48,526 nt of DNA from an uncultured Clostridia bacterium (GTDB lineage: Bacteria; Bacillota; Clostridia; Christensenellales; Borkfalkiaceae): NCBI GenBank assembly GCA_947630325.1, contig CANRHB010000013.1, positions 1-48,526 of the forward strand. Reading direction: 5' to 3'. The notes below the pieces were generated by a model that was given only the letters and a program-made list of their open reading frames with translations, searched no databases and was not told where the DNA came from. Below, piece by piece: positions 24,608-33,932 of the stretch (within the stretch, counting starts at the first letter, position 1; each line of letters opens with the position of its first letter). The translations under genes and the position numbers were made by a program.

Positions 24608-27277
24608 TTATTCGGTGCGGAGGGCGATGACGGGGTCTTTCTTGGCGGCCGCGGAGGCGGGAATGAGCCCCGAGATGAGGGTAAGCGCCACGCTGACCAA
24701 AACCATGATGAGCGCCGTCAGCGGCGGCAGGCTCGCTATCCCCGCGATCCCGGAGAGCGAATAGATGATCCAGCTGACGATCCCCGCCAGAAGATAGGAT
24801 ACGGCGATGCCGATGAGCCCCGCGCCGAGCCCGATGATGAAGGTCTCCGCGTTGAAGAGGTTCTTGACGTCCCGCTTCCTCGCGCCGAGAGAGCGCAGGA
24901 CGCCGATCTCCTTGACGCGCTCGACGACGGACACATAGGTGATGATGCCGATCATGACGGAGGAGACGACGAGGGAGATCGCGGTGAAGGCGACGAGGAC
25001 GTAAGTGATGACGTCGAGTATCGTCTGCACCATGCCCATGAGGAGCCCAACCGTATCGGTATAGGTGATCTTCTTGCTCTCCTCCACTTGATCGTTCCAA
25101 CCGTCGAGCACCTTCAAGACCTCTTCCTTGCTATCGAAATCGCGGGGATAGATGGAGATGCTCGTGGGATCCGCAGAACCGCCCACATAGCGGAGAGGCG
25201 CGTCGGTCGAGGAGACCATGGCGCTGATCGGCGAACCCGGCATGGACATCTGCGAATAATAATCCTGCAAATTGGGATGAGGCACGCCGACGTAAGCGGT
25301 GCTTCCGCCGTAACTTACCGCGCTCTCTTCCGCGATCCACTTCACGATCTTGCTCTCCATGTTCTTGCGGATATACTTCATGATCGTCTGCTCGGTGAAG
25401 TTGAGCCCCTCTTGCAGGCACCCGTAAGTGTACCCCTCTTTTAAGCGGAGCACGGCGGAGACGGTAAGTTTCATCCCCTCCTCTTCGCTCACGTCGAGGG
25501 TGGCGGGTCGGCCGTCGTCCTTGTAGATAAAGGGATAATTGCCCGAGAAGGGTTTATAGTCGGGGTTTTTGTCATAGATCGCGTCGTTATAGTAGAGCAC
25601 GTACTCCTTGCCGACGAGGGAGGAGATGTCGATCATGTTGTCCCACTCTCCCTCCTGCATGGTTCCGTTCTCTTTGAGGAAGGGAGAGATGAAGGTGCGC
25701 TCGGTAAGGATCCCGAGCTGTGCCGCCGTCATATCGGTAAGCGCGCCGTTCGTGCCCACCACGAGGACGATCTCATTCTCGTTCTCGGGGAAGTGCCCCT
25801 CGCCCACGATGTCGTACTGCGCGCGCACGAAATCGGCAAAGCCCTCGTCGGAGAAGTCCTCTGTGTCGGGCATTCTGTGGGTGATACTGCCGAAGAAGTC
25901 GGCAAAGGGCAAAAGCCCCGTATAGTCGCTCTCGGCGTCTGTCGAAGAGTAGTCGATGAGTTCGCTGATATAGAAGTTTTTGAGTGCGGAGAGAGAAAAG
26001 TTCTCGGGGTGTTCGGGCTCGTCGCTTTCGCTGACCCCGCCCACTCTGACGGAGGTGTAAAGGTTATCCACAAGCGCAACGCCATAGCCGTAAGAGACGG
26101 CATAGACGAGATCGTCCGTCAAATTATCTTCGAGATAATTGAGGTAATCGTCGCCGATGGTGTTGGTGATGGCGATGTCCTTGGCAAGTCCCGTCAAAAA
26201 GGAGTTGACGTACACCTTATCGTCGATCTTGGACATATCGGGGAGATTGTTCATCTCCTGCATGGCGCCCATGACGGCGGTCATATCGAAGGTGTTTTCG
26301 GTGATCTGCACGGGATAGTAGGAGAGCATATCCTCTTCGGTCTTTTTGATGTAATTGTTGAAGCCGCTCGAGAGGGCGAGCACGAGGCAGACGCTGATGA
26401 TGCCGATACTGCCCGCGACGGAGGTTAAGATCGTCCTCCCCTTTTTGGTAAGCAGGTTGCGCGCCGAAAGGGACAGGGAGGTCAAAAAACTCATCTTTGC
26501 GCGGGGCTTTTTCCTGCCGTCCGCCTTTGCCGCCGCCTTTTCGGCCTTCGCTTTGTCCGCCTCGCGGTCGACGTCCCACGTCTCCACCTCTTCGCTTGCG
26601 GTGTAGGGGTCGCTGTCCGACTCCACCAAACCGTCTTTGAGGCGCACGATGCGGGTCGCGTACTTTTCGGCGAGTTCGGGGTTGTGGGTCACCATGATGA
26701 CGAGCCGCTCTCCCGCGATCTCCTTGATGAGGTCCATGACTTCGACGCTCGTCTTACTGTCGAGCGCGCCCGTCGGCTCGTCGGCAAGCAGAATATCGGG
26801 GTTGTTGACGAGAGCGCGGGCGATGGCGACGCGCTGCATCTGTCCGCCCGAGAGCTGGTTGGGCCGCTTGTTGAGTTCCTCGCCGAGCCCCACCCGTTCG
26901 AGGGCCTGTTTTGCCCTTGCTCTCCGTTCGTCGCGCGGAATGCCCGCGATCGTAAGCGCAAGTTCCACGTTCCCCAATACCGTTTGGTGGGGAATGAGGT
27001 TATAGGTCTGGAAGATGAACCCGATGCGGTGGTTGCGGTAGACGTCCCAATCGCGGTCCTTGAAATCTTTGGTGGACTTGCCCTGGATGATGAGGTCGCC
27101 CTCGGTGTAGTGGTCGAGCCCGCCGATGACGTTGAGGAGGGTGGTTTTTCCGCAGCCGGACTGTCCCAAAATGCAGACGAACTCGTTCTTGCGGAACTCG
27201 AGGTCGATGCCCTTTAAGGCGTGCACAAAGCCGTCGGCGACCTTGTAGTCCTTTTTGATGCCCGAAAGTTTTAACAT
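24608..27277 (-). CDS. ABC transporter, fused ATPase and FtsX-type permease
   Basis: The 889-residue protein joins a LolD/MacB-type ATPase (about 1-225) to an FtsX-like permease. The ATPase has Walker [10 protein letters not shown] (38-46), signature LSGGQMQR and Walker [14 protein letters not shown] charged Ala/Lys linker (about 232-262) leads to the first membrane helix (about 285-310), then a large extracytoplasmic domain of around 400 residues, and three C-terminal helices. Such transporters usually export peptides or lipoproteins, or give resistance to antimicrobial peptides. It follows a MarR regulator and precedes the microprotein. The start has CGGAGC nine bases upstream. Confidence 0.92.
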   Translation of the reverse strand: MLKLSGIKKDYKVADGFVHALKGIDLEFRKNEFVCILGQSGCGKTTLLNVIGGLDHYTEGDLIIQGKSTKDFKDRDWDVYRNHRIGFIFQTYNLIPHQTVLGNVELALTIAGIPRDERRARAKQALERVGLGEELNKRPNQLSGGQMQRVAIARALVNNPDILLADEPTGALDSKTSVEVMDLIKEIAGERLVIMVTHNPELAEKYATRIVRLKDGLVESDSDPYTASEEVETWDVDREADKAKAEKAAAKADGRKKPRAKMSFLTSLSLSARNLLTKKGRTILTSVAGSIGIISVCLVLALSSGFNNYIKKTEEDMLSYYPVQITENTFDMTAVMGAMQEMNNLPDMSKIDDKVYVNSFLTGLAKDIAITNTIGDDYLNYLEDNLTDDLVYAVSYGYGVALVDNLYTSVRVGGVSESDEPEHPENFSLSALKNFYISELIDYSSTDAESDYTGLLPFADFFGSITHRMPDTEDFSDEGFADFVRAQYDIVGEGHFPENENEIVLVVGTNGALTDMTAAQLGILTERTFISPFLKENGTMQEGEWDNMIDISSLVGKEYVLYYNDAIYDKNPDYKPFSGNYPFIYKDDGRPATLDVSEEEGMKLTVSAVLRLKEGYTYGCLQEGLNFTEQTIMKYIRKNMESKIVKWIAEESAVSYGGSTAYVGVPHPNLQDYYSQMSMPGSPISAMVSSTDAPLRYVGGSADPTSISIYPRDFDSKEEVLKVLDGWNDQVEESKKITYTDTVGLLMGMVQTILDVITYVLVAFTAISLVVSSVMIGIITYVSVVERVKEIGVLRSLGARKRDVKNLFNAETFIIGLGAGLIGIAVSYLLAGIVSWIIYSLSGIAGIASLPPLTALIMVLVSVALTLISGLIPASAAAKKDPVIALRTE

Positions 27278-27316
27278 GTTCTATTTGCTCCGTGCCGTTT
27301 TCGCGGCAAAAATGTT

Positions 27317-27772
27317 TTATGCTTCCTCGTTGTGCGCGTCCACGATCTTGCAGAAGGCCTTGCAGAGTGCGTCGTACTCATCGATGAACTTGTCGAGCCG
27401 CTCCGTCCCGAACTGCTTTCCGAGCTCCTCCATGGCGGAGTTTGCCCGTTCGCACTGCTTTACGAACATCGACTGCGCATAATCGGAGAGGCGGATATAG
27501 GCGATCTTACGGTCGAACTGAGCCGCCGTGCGCTTGACGATGTTCTCGTTTTCGAGTTTGGTCACGATCTGCGAAACGGCCGAACGGGTGATGCCGAGCC
27601 TGCGCGCAAGTTCGGAGGAGATGATGTCCTTCCCCCTCTCCTGCTCCATGATGACCTCTTGTAGAATGCGGAACTCCGTCTTGGAGAGAGTCGCCTGCCC
27701 CATGAAAAAGTCCAGCTTTTCAAGCCCCTTTGCCGCTTCGATGAGTTTGATGAGATACTTGTTGATTTCCAT
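27317..27772 (-). CDS. MarR-family transcriptional regulator
   Basis: The 151-residue protein has the winged helix of MarR: TLSKTEFRILQEVIMEQERGKDIISSELARRLGITRSAVSQIVTKLENENIVKR and then the wing AAQFDRKIAYIRLSDYAQ, flanked by dimerisation helices. GAGGAAAAAAT precedes ATG. It is the first gene of the operon with the fused ABC transporter, so it probably represses its own promoter and is released by the transporter's substrate. Confidence 0.92.
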   Translation of the reverse strand: MEINKYLIKLIEAAKGLEKLDFFMGQATLSKTEFRILQEVIMEQERGKDIISSELARRLGITRSAVSQIVTKLENENIVKRTAAQFDRKIAYIRLSDYAQSMFVKQCERANSAMEELGKQFGTERLDKFIDEYDALCKAFCKIVDAHNEEA

Positions 27773-27785
27773 ATTTTTTCCTCCT

Positions 27786-27843
27786 GTTTGTATGGTTCTG
27801 AACAAACCGCCTTTATTATAGGCAGAAAATGGCGCGCTGTCAA
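27786..27843 (-). promoter_or_regulatory. MarR operon promoter and candidate operator
   Basis: On the minus strand TTGACA (27838-27843), 17 bp, TATAAT (27815-27820). GTTTGT and ACAAAC form an inverted repeat with a 10-base spacer (27786-27807) between the start point and the binding site. Confidence 0.8.
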
Positions 27844-27881
27844 GTTTGTGAAGCGCGCTTTCCATAAATTTCACAATTTTA

Positions 27882-29003
27882 TCATATATTTTCGGGGGGC
27901 TTCCCGAGATAGCCGTAAAAACCGCAGGGAATGTTGGCGTTAAAAAGTTTCCGCCTCTTTTGCGCCCTTCCCCCGAAGGCGCGCTCCGCCTCCGCATAGC
28001 CCGAGAGGAAATAACAACTCCAATCGGGAAGGGAGCGGTACATCTTACCGAAGTCGCGGTAGAGGGCGAAGAGGTCCTCCTCTTTGAGCCTTTCGCCGTA
28101 GGGAGGGTTGGAGAGAATGACGCCGTATTTCTCCTCCGAAGAGAAGGTGCGCATGTCGGCGCAGGAAAAGCGGATGTGCTCTGAAACCCCCGCCCGCTTT
28201 GCATGGTAGCGGGCAATGGAGACGGCGTTCTCCGAAATATCCGAGGCAAACAGGGAGAGTTTCGTCGTTTTATCGCGCGTCTCCTCCGCCTCCTGACGCA
28301 CGCGGGGCAGGACCTCGGGCGCGCACTTCCATTTTGTAAAATCAAACTCCCTTTTTGCGTTGGGAGCGATGTGCAAGGCGTACATCGCCGCCTCGATGGG
28401 AAGGGTGCCGCTCCCGCAGAAGAGGTCGGCAAAGGGCTTCCCCGCGCGATAGATACTGCTCTCGACCATGGCGGCGGCGACCGTCTCTTTGAGGGGCGCT
28501 TCATAGGCGAGGGTGCGGTATCCGCGCTTGTGCAGACCCTCCCCCGAAGTATCGAGGGTGAAACTCGCAACGTCGTTAAAAACGGAGACCCCCACGATGA
28601 CGCGCTCCCCCTTTTCGTCGAGGGAACTTACGCCGAGTTTCTCTTTGAGGCGGTTTACGATCGCTTTCTTCACCACGCCGCCCGCCGCTTTGACGGCGAC
28701 GAGTTTGCTCTTATAACTCTTCCCGTCCATGCGGATGAGGGAGTGCGGGGAGAGAAACTCCTCCCACGGGAGGGAAAAGGCGGCGTCATAGAGTTCGTCG
28801 AAGGTGGTGACGGGAAATGCGCCGAGTTCGATGAGCACCCGCTCCCCCGAACGCAGAAAGACGTTGAGACGGGCGACATCGAAAAAACTCCCCGCAAGGG
28901 AAATTCTTCCGTTGATCGCGGGGCAGTTACCGTATCCGAGGGCATTGAGTTGTCGTTTGACGGAGGCTTCCACCCCCGCCGCAACGGGAATCAACAGTTG
29001 CAT
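27882..29003 (-). CDS. THUMP-domain class I RNA methyltransferase (RlmL/TrmN-like)
   Basis: The 373-residue protein has an N-terminal THUMP RNA-binding domain (about 45-155) and a C-terminal UPF0020 methyltransferase domain. The S-adenosylmethionine loop is FADLFCGSGTLPIEAAM and the catalytic motif is NPPYGERL, typical of N2-guanine methyltransferases. GYRTLAYEAPLKETVAAAM lies between the two. It is the Firmicutes YpsC/RlmL type that probably methylates 23S rRNA. The neighbouring CNNM gene ends 18 bp upstream, so it may be co-transcribed. Confidence 0.93.
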   Translation of the reverse strand: MQLLIPVAAGVEASVKRQLNALGYGNCPAINGRISLAGSFFDVARLNVFLRSGERVLIELGAFPVTTFDELYDAAFSLPWEEFLSPHSLIRMDGKSYKSKLVAVKAAGGVVKKAIVNRLKEKLGVSSLDEKGERVIVGVSVFNDVASFTLDTSGEGLHKRGYRTLAYEAPLKETVAAAMVESSIYRAGKPFADLFCGSGTLPIEAAMYALHIAPNAKREFDFTKWKCAPEVLPRVRQEAEETRDKTTKLSLFASDISENAVSIARYHAKRAGVSEHIRFSCADMRTFSSEEKYGVILSNPPYGERLKEEDLFALYRDFGKMYRSLPDWSCYFLSGYAEAERAFGGRAQKRRKLFNANIPCGFYGYLGKPPENI

Positions 29004-29021
29004 GTGTTTCTCGTTCCCGTG

Positions 29022-30140
29022 TTACTCCTCCGTCTCGTCCACCGTCTCGGGCTTTTCGGGCTCGGGGATAAAGGGTTGGATGGGAGAAGTGACGGGGGTC
29101 AGGTCGTATTTATCGTCGATGTCGCCGAGGAGCTCCTCGATCATATCCTCGCGGGTGATGAGCCCGAGCGCGTTTCCCTCCGAGCCCACCATCACCATGT
29201 GTTCGCGCATGTTCTGCATACGCTTCATGAGGGCGGAAAGTTTTTCGTCCGTCGCCGTCCACGAGACGGGGCGCACGATGTTTTCGAAGTTGCGCCTTCC
29301 CGCAAGCATGTTTTCATAGAAATCGGCGCGGTACAAAATGCCGATGATGTTCTGTTTGGTTCCCTTGTAGACGGGAATGCGGGAGAAGTTCGTCTCTCGG
29401 AAGAGGCGTAAAAGGAGGCGGGAGTCGTCCCTTATTTCGACGGCGATCACCCGATCGAGGGGGATCATGCAGGAACCGACGTGCAGTTCGTCATAGCGGA
29501 GGGTCTTTTCGATGAGGTCGTGCTCGGTCTCGTTGAGGACCCCCTCCTTTTTGACGTCGGTGACGATCATTTTGAACTCTTCCTCGGTGTATTTCGGCTT
29601 CTTTTTGTTGAGCCCGAAGAGTAGGAAGATGAATTTTTTCCAATAGCCGAATACCCAATTCAAAGGCAGACAGACGAGGGAAAAGATGTAGAGCGGATAG
29701 GCGACCGCACAGGCGAATTTCTCGGGGGCCTCCTTTGCAAGCGTCTTTGGCGTCACTTCGCCGAAGATGAGCACGATGACCGTTAAAACAACGGTGGAGA
29801 TGGTGGGGCCGAGTTCCTCGCCGAGCGCCGCGGTGAAAAGGACGGTCGCAATGGACGCCGCGGCGATGTTGACGATGTTATTGCCGATGAGCAGGGTCGT
29901 TAAAACGTTGTTGTAATTTTCGCTCATTTTGAGCGCGAGCCGCGCAGAGCGCTTTTTTTGCGCATAGCGCCGCATACGGACGGTGGAAAAGCTGGTGTAG
30001 GCGGTCTCAGTCGCGCTGAAAAATCCCGAGAGGAAGATGAGCACGACGAGCGCGATGACGAGTGCAAGCGTTACGCCCGTAAAAGCCGAGGGAATGAGCA
30101 GTGCACTTGGGGGCAATTCCGTAGATGGGCCTGCGTCCAT
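29022..30140 (-). CDS. CNNM/CorC-type membrane protein with CBS pair
   Basis: The 372-residue protein has a DUF21 membrane domain (helices at about 18-42, 80-105 and 110-135; SGFFSATETAYTSFS, LIGNNIVNIAAASIATVLF, IFGEVTPKTLA) and a CBS pair (about 205-330: IEKTLRYDELHVGSCMIPLDRV, SRIPVYKGTKQNIIGILYRADF, GLITREDMIEELLGDIDDKYD). The C-terminal transporter-associated domain is missing and is replaced by a Pro/Glu-rich tail. Homologues export Mg2+ or other divalent cations. I start at MDAGPSTE (30140); AAGGAG is 11 bases upstream. Confidence 0.92.
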   Translation of the reverse strand: MDAGPSTELPPSALLIPSAFTGVTLALVIALVVLIFLSGFFSATETAYTSFSTVRMRRYAQKKRSARLALKMSENYNNVLTTLLIGNNIVNIAAASIATVLFTAALGEELGPTISTVVLTVIVLIFGEVTPKTLAKEAPEKFACAVAYPLYIFSLVCLPLNWVFGYWKKFIFLLFGLNKKKPKYTEEEFKMIVTDVKKEGVLNETEHDLIEKTLRYDELHVGSCMIPLDRVIAVEIRDDSRLLLRLFRETNFSRIPVYKGTKQNIIGILYRADFYENMLAGRRNFENIVRPVSWTATDEKLSALMKRMQNMREHMVMVGSEGNALGLITREDMIEELLGDIDDKYDLTPVTSPIQPFIPEPEKPETVDETEE

Positions 30141-30190
30141 GAAAATATGATCTCCTTTTTCCGTGCGGTGTTTTTGCACGGCTGATTATT

Positions 30191-30219
30191 ATTATACACG
30201 CTTTTCCCTTCGTTTACAA
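30191..30219 (-). promoter_or_regulatory. Promoter of the CNNM-type gene
   Basis: On the minus strand TTGTAA (30214-30219), 17 bp, TATAAT (30191-30196). Confidence 0.8.
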
Positions 30220-30247
30220 GCAATTCGGGGAAAAATATGGTAGATTT

Positions 30248-30841
30248 TTACAAACTCTTTGCAAGTTCCTTTGCATTTTCGGCGGCGAAGTGAAGCCGCT
30301 TTTCGGCCTCCGCGGGCGGCTCAGTGTCCATTCCCCATGCCGAAACGACTTCCAGCGCGCCGATGCCGAAGAACTTGCAGATGGCTCTCAAATAGGGCGT
30401 CGCCTGCTCCATTTCACTGCCGTCGGGAATGTCCATGCCGCGGGTGGTGAGAAGGACCATGCGCTCGGCCTTGCAAAGTCCCTCATAGTTCCCCTTCTCG
30501 TCGCAGGAAAAGGTGATGCCTGCGATCGAAACGTTTTCGAAGTAGGTTTTGAGCATCGCGGGGATCCCCATGTCCCAGAAGGGAGTTGCAACGAGCACGA
30601 GGTCGGCCCCCGCAAGATCTTTTGCGTGGTCGAAGAGAGGATCCGAGAGTTTGCCCTCGTCCAAGAGTTTTTCGCGGGCGAAGTAGCGCGCCCTGTCGAG
30701 GGGGTGAAGATCCGCCGTGCCGAGGTCGAGCCACTCGGCGTCGTACTCCTCGGGAAGAGCGGACAAAAACGCCTCGGCGAGTTTCCTCGTCCTTGACGCC
30801 TCCCCGCGGATACAGCAGTCGATAAACAGCAGTTTTTTCAT
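30248..30841 (-). CDS. NAD(P)H-dependent flavoprotein of the AzoR/flavodoxin-like family
   Basis: The 197-residue protein has a flavodoxin-like fold: KKLLFIDCCIRGEASRTRKLAEAFLSAL (2-29, FMN phosphate loop), LVLVATPFWDMGIPAMLKTYFENV (85-108) and a VLLTTRGMDIPDGSEMEQATPYLRAICKFFGI block. This matches FMN-dependent NADH-azoreductase and related quinone reductases. AAAAGGAGAATTTTAT precedes the ATG at 30841; the longer frame upstream runs into a repeat. Physiological substrate unknown. Confidence 0.88.
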   Translation of the reverse strand: MKKLLFIDCCIRGEASRTRKLAEAFLSALPEEYDAEWLDLGTADLHPLDRARYFAREKLLDEGKLSDPLFDHAKDLAGADLVLVATPFWDMGIPAMLKTYFENVSIAGITFSCDEKGNYEGLCKAERMVLLTTRGMDIPDGSEMEQATPYLRAICKFFGIGALEVVSAWGMDTEPPAEAEKRLHFAAENAKELAKSL

Positions 30842-30875
30842 ATAAAATTCTCCTTTTGTTGATGGTTTGAAAGGT

Positions 30876-31152
30876 ACCCCCACCACCCGCTGACGCGGGA
30901 GCCTCCCCCTAAAAGGGGTAGGCCTTAGCCCTACCCCAACTTGTTGGGGGAGGGTGGCGCCGCAGGTGACGGGTGGGGGCAATGTAAGAATTCTCTTGGC
31001 TACCCCTAATTACCCTCAAGGGGCAGCCAAGAGATAATATATAGCGCACCATTCCCAAAATGTCATGTCGAGCGAAGTCGAGACATCTCTACCGCATTAT
31101 AATAATGTGAGATTTCTCCACTCCGCCGCAAAGCGGCTTCGGTCGAAATGAC
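30876..31152. repeat. Repeat-filled intergenic region
   Basis: 30876-30985 holds nested GC hairpins (CACCACCCGCTGACGCGGG; CCCTACCCCAACTTGTTGGGG). 31060-31152 is a clear copy of the GTCGAG family, with ATGTCGAGCGAAG, CGAGACATCTC and GGTCGAAATGAC. 31160-31235 repeats part of the 165-bp element module (GGCACGAGGAGCTTGCGACG). I see no gene in 30848-31265. Confidence 0.65.
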
Positions 31153-31265
31153 AAAACTGTCACGCCCCGCCCGCGGTTCTGATTCTCCAAGGGCGGCACG
31201 AGGAGCTTGCGACGTAGTAGCCTGCGAGTGACTGAGGGGGTGTTCTGTTTGACGGCACCCCTTCC

Positions 31266-32123
31266 CTAATCGTGGACGAGAAATTTGTGAACTGAAAATG
31301 CCGCGACAAGGCCCTCCCCTGCGGCTTTGATATATTGGTAGGGTCGGCCCGTGACGTCGCCCGCCGCAAACAGCCCCGCAAGATTCGTCGACATATCCCG
31401 CGCGACCTTGACGTGCCCCGCTTCCGTTTCAAGTCCTCCCACGAGCACCGCAGGCGGCGCGGCGTCCTTCAAAAAGAACACCCCGTCCGCTTCGAGCATT
31501 TTTCCGCTCTTTGTGACGACCCCCGTAACGCGCCCCTCGCCCACGATCAGAGCGATAGGATCCTCCACTGTTTGGATATTTTCGGCGCGGAATTCGGCGT
31601 TTTTGTACTTGCAAAAGGCGTAAACCTTTTTTGCGATCCCAGCGAGATATTCCGCTTCCTCCGCATAGTTCGGGGAGGAGAGTTCGCAGACGACCGTCTT
31701 ATTTTTATAGAGGGAGCCGTCGCACACGGCGCAGTAACTGACCCCTCTTCCGAGATACTTAGAAGCGCTTTCCACCGTCTCCGTCTCCACCCCCGTGGCG
31801 AGAATGACGGAGCGGGCAGAGAACGCCGTTTTCCCGCTCGTAAGCATAAAGCCGCCGCCTGTAGCGTACACACCGTCGATTTTCGCCCTTGTGAAGGGCA
31901 CCTCTTCGAGCGCCATCTGCCTCTCCAAGAGGGCGGCAAGTTCCACCCCGTTGCCCGTAAAGGTAGGGAAATTCTTCACCCGCTCGGCTTTGAGCAGTTT
32001 CTCGCCGAAGGGCTTAACTCCCACCCAGAGGAATTCCTTTTTGAAATTTTTGAGGGTAAGCGCCGCGGTGTAGCCCGCAATGCCGCCGCCGATGACCGCG
32101 ACGTCGTAAACTTTATTTTCCAT
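31266..32123 (-). CDS. Thioredoxin-reductase-like flavoprotein without a canonical NADPH site
   Basis: The 285-residue protein has the FAD loop GGGIAGYTAAL (12-22), the ATG motif of SVILATGVE, a redox-active CAVCD (131-135) and the C-terminal FAD-contact block GLFAAGDVTGRPYQYIKAAGEG, all typical of TrxB. Canonical TrxB then has GGGDSA and a conserved HRR-type NADPH site; here the same region reads CELSSPNYAEEAEYLAGI and FCKYKNAEFRA. It may therefore use another electron donor, as ferredoxin- or flavin-dependent relatives do, or only bind a partner. The promoter has an inverted repeat over the -35. Confidence 0.85.
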   Translation of the reverse strand: MENKVYDVAVIGGGIAGYTAALTLKNFKKEFLWVGVKPFGEKLLKAERVKNFPTFTGNGVELAALLERQMALEEVPFTRAKIDGVYATGGGFMLTSGKTAFSARSVILATGVETETVESASKYLGRGVSYCAVCDGSLYKNKTVVCELSSPNYAEEAEYLAGIAKKVYAFCKYKNAEFRAENIQTVEDPIALIVGEGRVTGVVTKSGKMLEADGVFFLKDAAPPAVLVGGLETEAGHVKVARDMSTNLAGLFAAGDVTGRPYQYIKAAGEGLVAAFSVHKFLVHD

Positions 32124-32134
32124 ATATTCTCAGT

Positions 32135-32163
32135 ATACCACTTGACCGAATTTTTTGTCAAGT
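32135..32163 (-). promoter_or_regulatory. Promoter with inverted-repeat operator for the thioredoxin-reductase-like gene
   Basis: On the minus strand TTGACA is followed by 18 bp and TATACT; ATG follows the -10 by eight bases. ACTTGAC and GTCAAGT (32140-32163) form a perfect inverted repeat with a 10-base spacer over the -35 and spacer. Confidence 0.7.
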
Positions 32164-32170
32164 GCGCAAA

Positions 32171-32198
32171 GCCGCCGCGGAACACAGTCCGCGGCGGC
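32171..32198. terminator. Terminator hairpin between YitT and the thioredoxin-reductase-like gene
   Basis: GCCGCCGCGGA pairs perfectly with TCCGCGGCGGC around six bases. The T-run is short, so termination may be partial. Confidence 0.6.
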
Positions 32199-32203
32199 GA
32201 ATT

Positions 32204-33115
32204 TCACTTGATAAATTTTCCGTACACTTCGGAGGTCGGCGTGAACGACGCAAACGTCCCCGGGTACTTTTTGATGATCTTCTGGATCTCGGCGATGTGT
32301 CTTTTCCTGATAATGCACACGAGCACCTTGTGTTCGCTGTGCGAATACATGCCGATGCCGGGCACTTCGGTGACGCCGTGGTGGGTGGTCTCCATGATCT
32401 CCTTTGCGATCTCCTCCGCCTGGTTGGTGACGATCTCGAAGCGGTAGGCCGTTTTATAGCCTTGCAATATGAGGTCGGACGTCTTGCTCGTGACGACGAG
32501 GGAGACAAGCGCTAAGAGCACGGAGACGAGTTTGCTCGTAAAGGGCGCGCTCCACGGGTAGTAGACAAAGAAGGAGACGAGCACCACGATCGCGTCGAAC
32601 CCCGAGGTAAGCCAACTTACGCTCAGGAAACTCCACTTCTTTTTGACGAGGGAGGCGAGCACCGCCGTTCCCCCCGCCGTGCCGCAGCTCTTTATCATGA
32701 TGGCGAGGGCCGCGCCGAGGAAGATGCCGCCCGCGACCGAGGCAAGCAGGCCATAGACGATGGGCTCCTCCGTCACCGTGCCGTCGAAACGGGGAAAGCC
32801 GGGGATATAGTCGAATACGATCAAAAGCCCCGATGTCAAGAGCATGGACAGGGTGGAGATGATCGCCTCCCGCTTCCCCAGAAGGAAGAACGCCAAAAAG
32901 AAGAGCGGAACGTTGATCATGAGCAGAAACCAGCCCGAATTCCACTTGGTGACGTATTCGAGGAGCACGGCGATGCCGTTTGTCCCGCCCGGGGCGAACT
33001 TGTTTGGCGAGACGAAGATGTAGATGCCGAGCGCGCGCACGATCCCCGACAGCAGGATGGGAAGAACCGCCGCCATGAACACGGCGCGCGCATTGATTTG
33101 ACTTTTTTCGCTCAT
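32204..33115 (-). CDS. YitT family membrane protein
   Basis: The 303-residue protein has six predicted membrane helices in the first 210 residues (GIYIFVSPNKFAPGGTNGIAVLLEY and IMIKSCGTAGGTAVLASLV are family landmarks) and a C-terminal DUF2179 domain (about 222-300: YRFEIVTNQAEEIAKEIMETTHHGVT). Such proteins are common in Firmicutes; the function is not settled. A promoter lies directly upstream, and the gene appears monocistronic. Confidence 0.92.
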   Translation of the reverse strand: MSEKSQINARAVFMAAVLPILLSGIVRALGIYIFVSPNKFAPGGTNGIAVLLEYVTKWNSGWFLLMINVPLFFLAFFLLGKREAIISTLSMLLTSGLLIVFDYIPGFPRFDGTVTEEPIVYGLLASVAGGIFLGAALAIMIKSCGTAGGTAVLASLVKKKWSFLSVSWLTSGFDAIVVLVSFFVYYPWSAPFTSKLVSVLLALVSLVVTSKTSDLILQGYKTAYRFEIVTNQAEEIAKEIMETTHHGVTEVPGIGMYSHSEHKVLVCIIRKRHIAEIQKIIKKYPGTFASFTPTSEVYGKFIK

Positions 33116-33147
33116 GTATTTTTACTCAGTCCGGATGATCTTTTCCT

Positions 33148-33176
33148 ATCATAGCAGATTTGCGCAAGGACTGCAA
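33148..33176 (-). promoter_or_regulatory. yitT-like gene promoter
   Basis: On the minus strand TTGCAG (33171-33176), 17 bp, TATGAT (33148-33153). Confidence 0.75.
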
Positions 33177-33194
33177 CGATTTTTTATCGTCCGT

Positions 33195-33932
33195 TCAATT
33201 TTTTTCTCTCTTGCGCGCGAAGAAGGAGGACTTCTTCTTTTTTTGTTCTTCGGGAAGAGCCTCCTGCGCTTCAGGTACGTCCCCTTTCGGCTGTTCGGGC
33301 TCCTCTTTCGGCTGTTTTGGCTCTTCGCGCTCCGAAAGTTTCTTCTGCTTTTTGGGCTTTTCGGCCTCCTCCTTATGCATGGCGTTCGAGATACGGTGGA
33401 AAAGGGCGATCGTCTCTAACAGGGCGTCCAAACAGCACAGCCCGCCGATGAGGAGGTTTTGCCCGCCGATATGGAGCATGGGCAGAAAAATATAAACCAC
33501 CGCGGCGACGAGCAAAAGGACGCTCCCCGCCATGGAAAGTTGCCACAGGCGGCTCTCCTTCCGCTTTGCAAAGAGGGCATAGAAGAGCCCCACGAGGGCG
33601 CGCAGGAGGACGATCCCCGTCAGAACGTAATAGAGCGTCTCCGTTCCTTCGCTCTGCACGAACAGCCACACGGCAAGGGCGATGAGCCCCGCGGCGCAGA
33701 CGATCTGCAACACCCCGCCCCGTCCCAAAAAGGCGCCGACGATGAGGAAGAGGGCGACGATCGCAAGCGCGATCCCCGTTGCGATCCCCAAAACGGTCTC
33801 TTTCTCGGCAGGGACCGCAAAGAGGGCGATCCCCGCCGCCAGCAGGAGCGCAATGGGGAGAAGATCCCCCCAGCGGAAGAGGTGCAGGATCCCCTTCTTC
33901 TTTTTCTTTTGTGTCTTTTTATCCTTTTTCAT
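33195..33932 (-). CDS. HdeD/DUF308-like membrane protein with charged tail
   Basis: The 245-residue protein starts with a run of lysines (KKDKKTQKKKKKG), then has six evenly spaced helices (about 24-180), a pattern like HdeD/DUF308, and ends in a long Glu/Lys/Pro tail (EEPKQPKEEPEQPKGDVPE). No clear enzymatic motif. Its ATG overlaps the fucO stop (TGATG), so it is translationally coupled to fucO, though any shared job is unknown. Confidence 0.75.
   Translation of the reverse strand: MKKDKKTQKKKKKGILHLFRWGDLLPIALLLAAGIALFAVPAEKETVLGIATGIALAIVALFLIVGAFLGRGGVLQIVCAAGLIALAVWLFVQSEGTETLYYVLTGIVLLRALVGLFYALFAKRKESRLWQLSMAGSVLLLVAAVVYIFLPMLHIGGQNLLIGGLCCLDALLETIALFHRISNAMHKEEAEKPKKQKKLSEREEPKQPKEEPEQPKGDVPEAQEALPEEQKKKKSSFFARKREKN

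Noticed and set aside
24480..24610. tRNA or other stable RNA genes in the intergenic regions
   Set aside because: I looked for cloverleaf patterns in the long gaps and saw only the repeats and hairpins listed.
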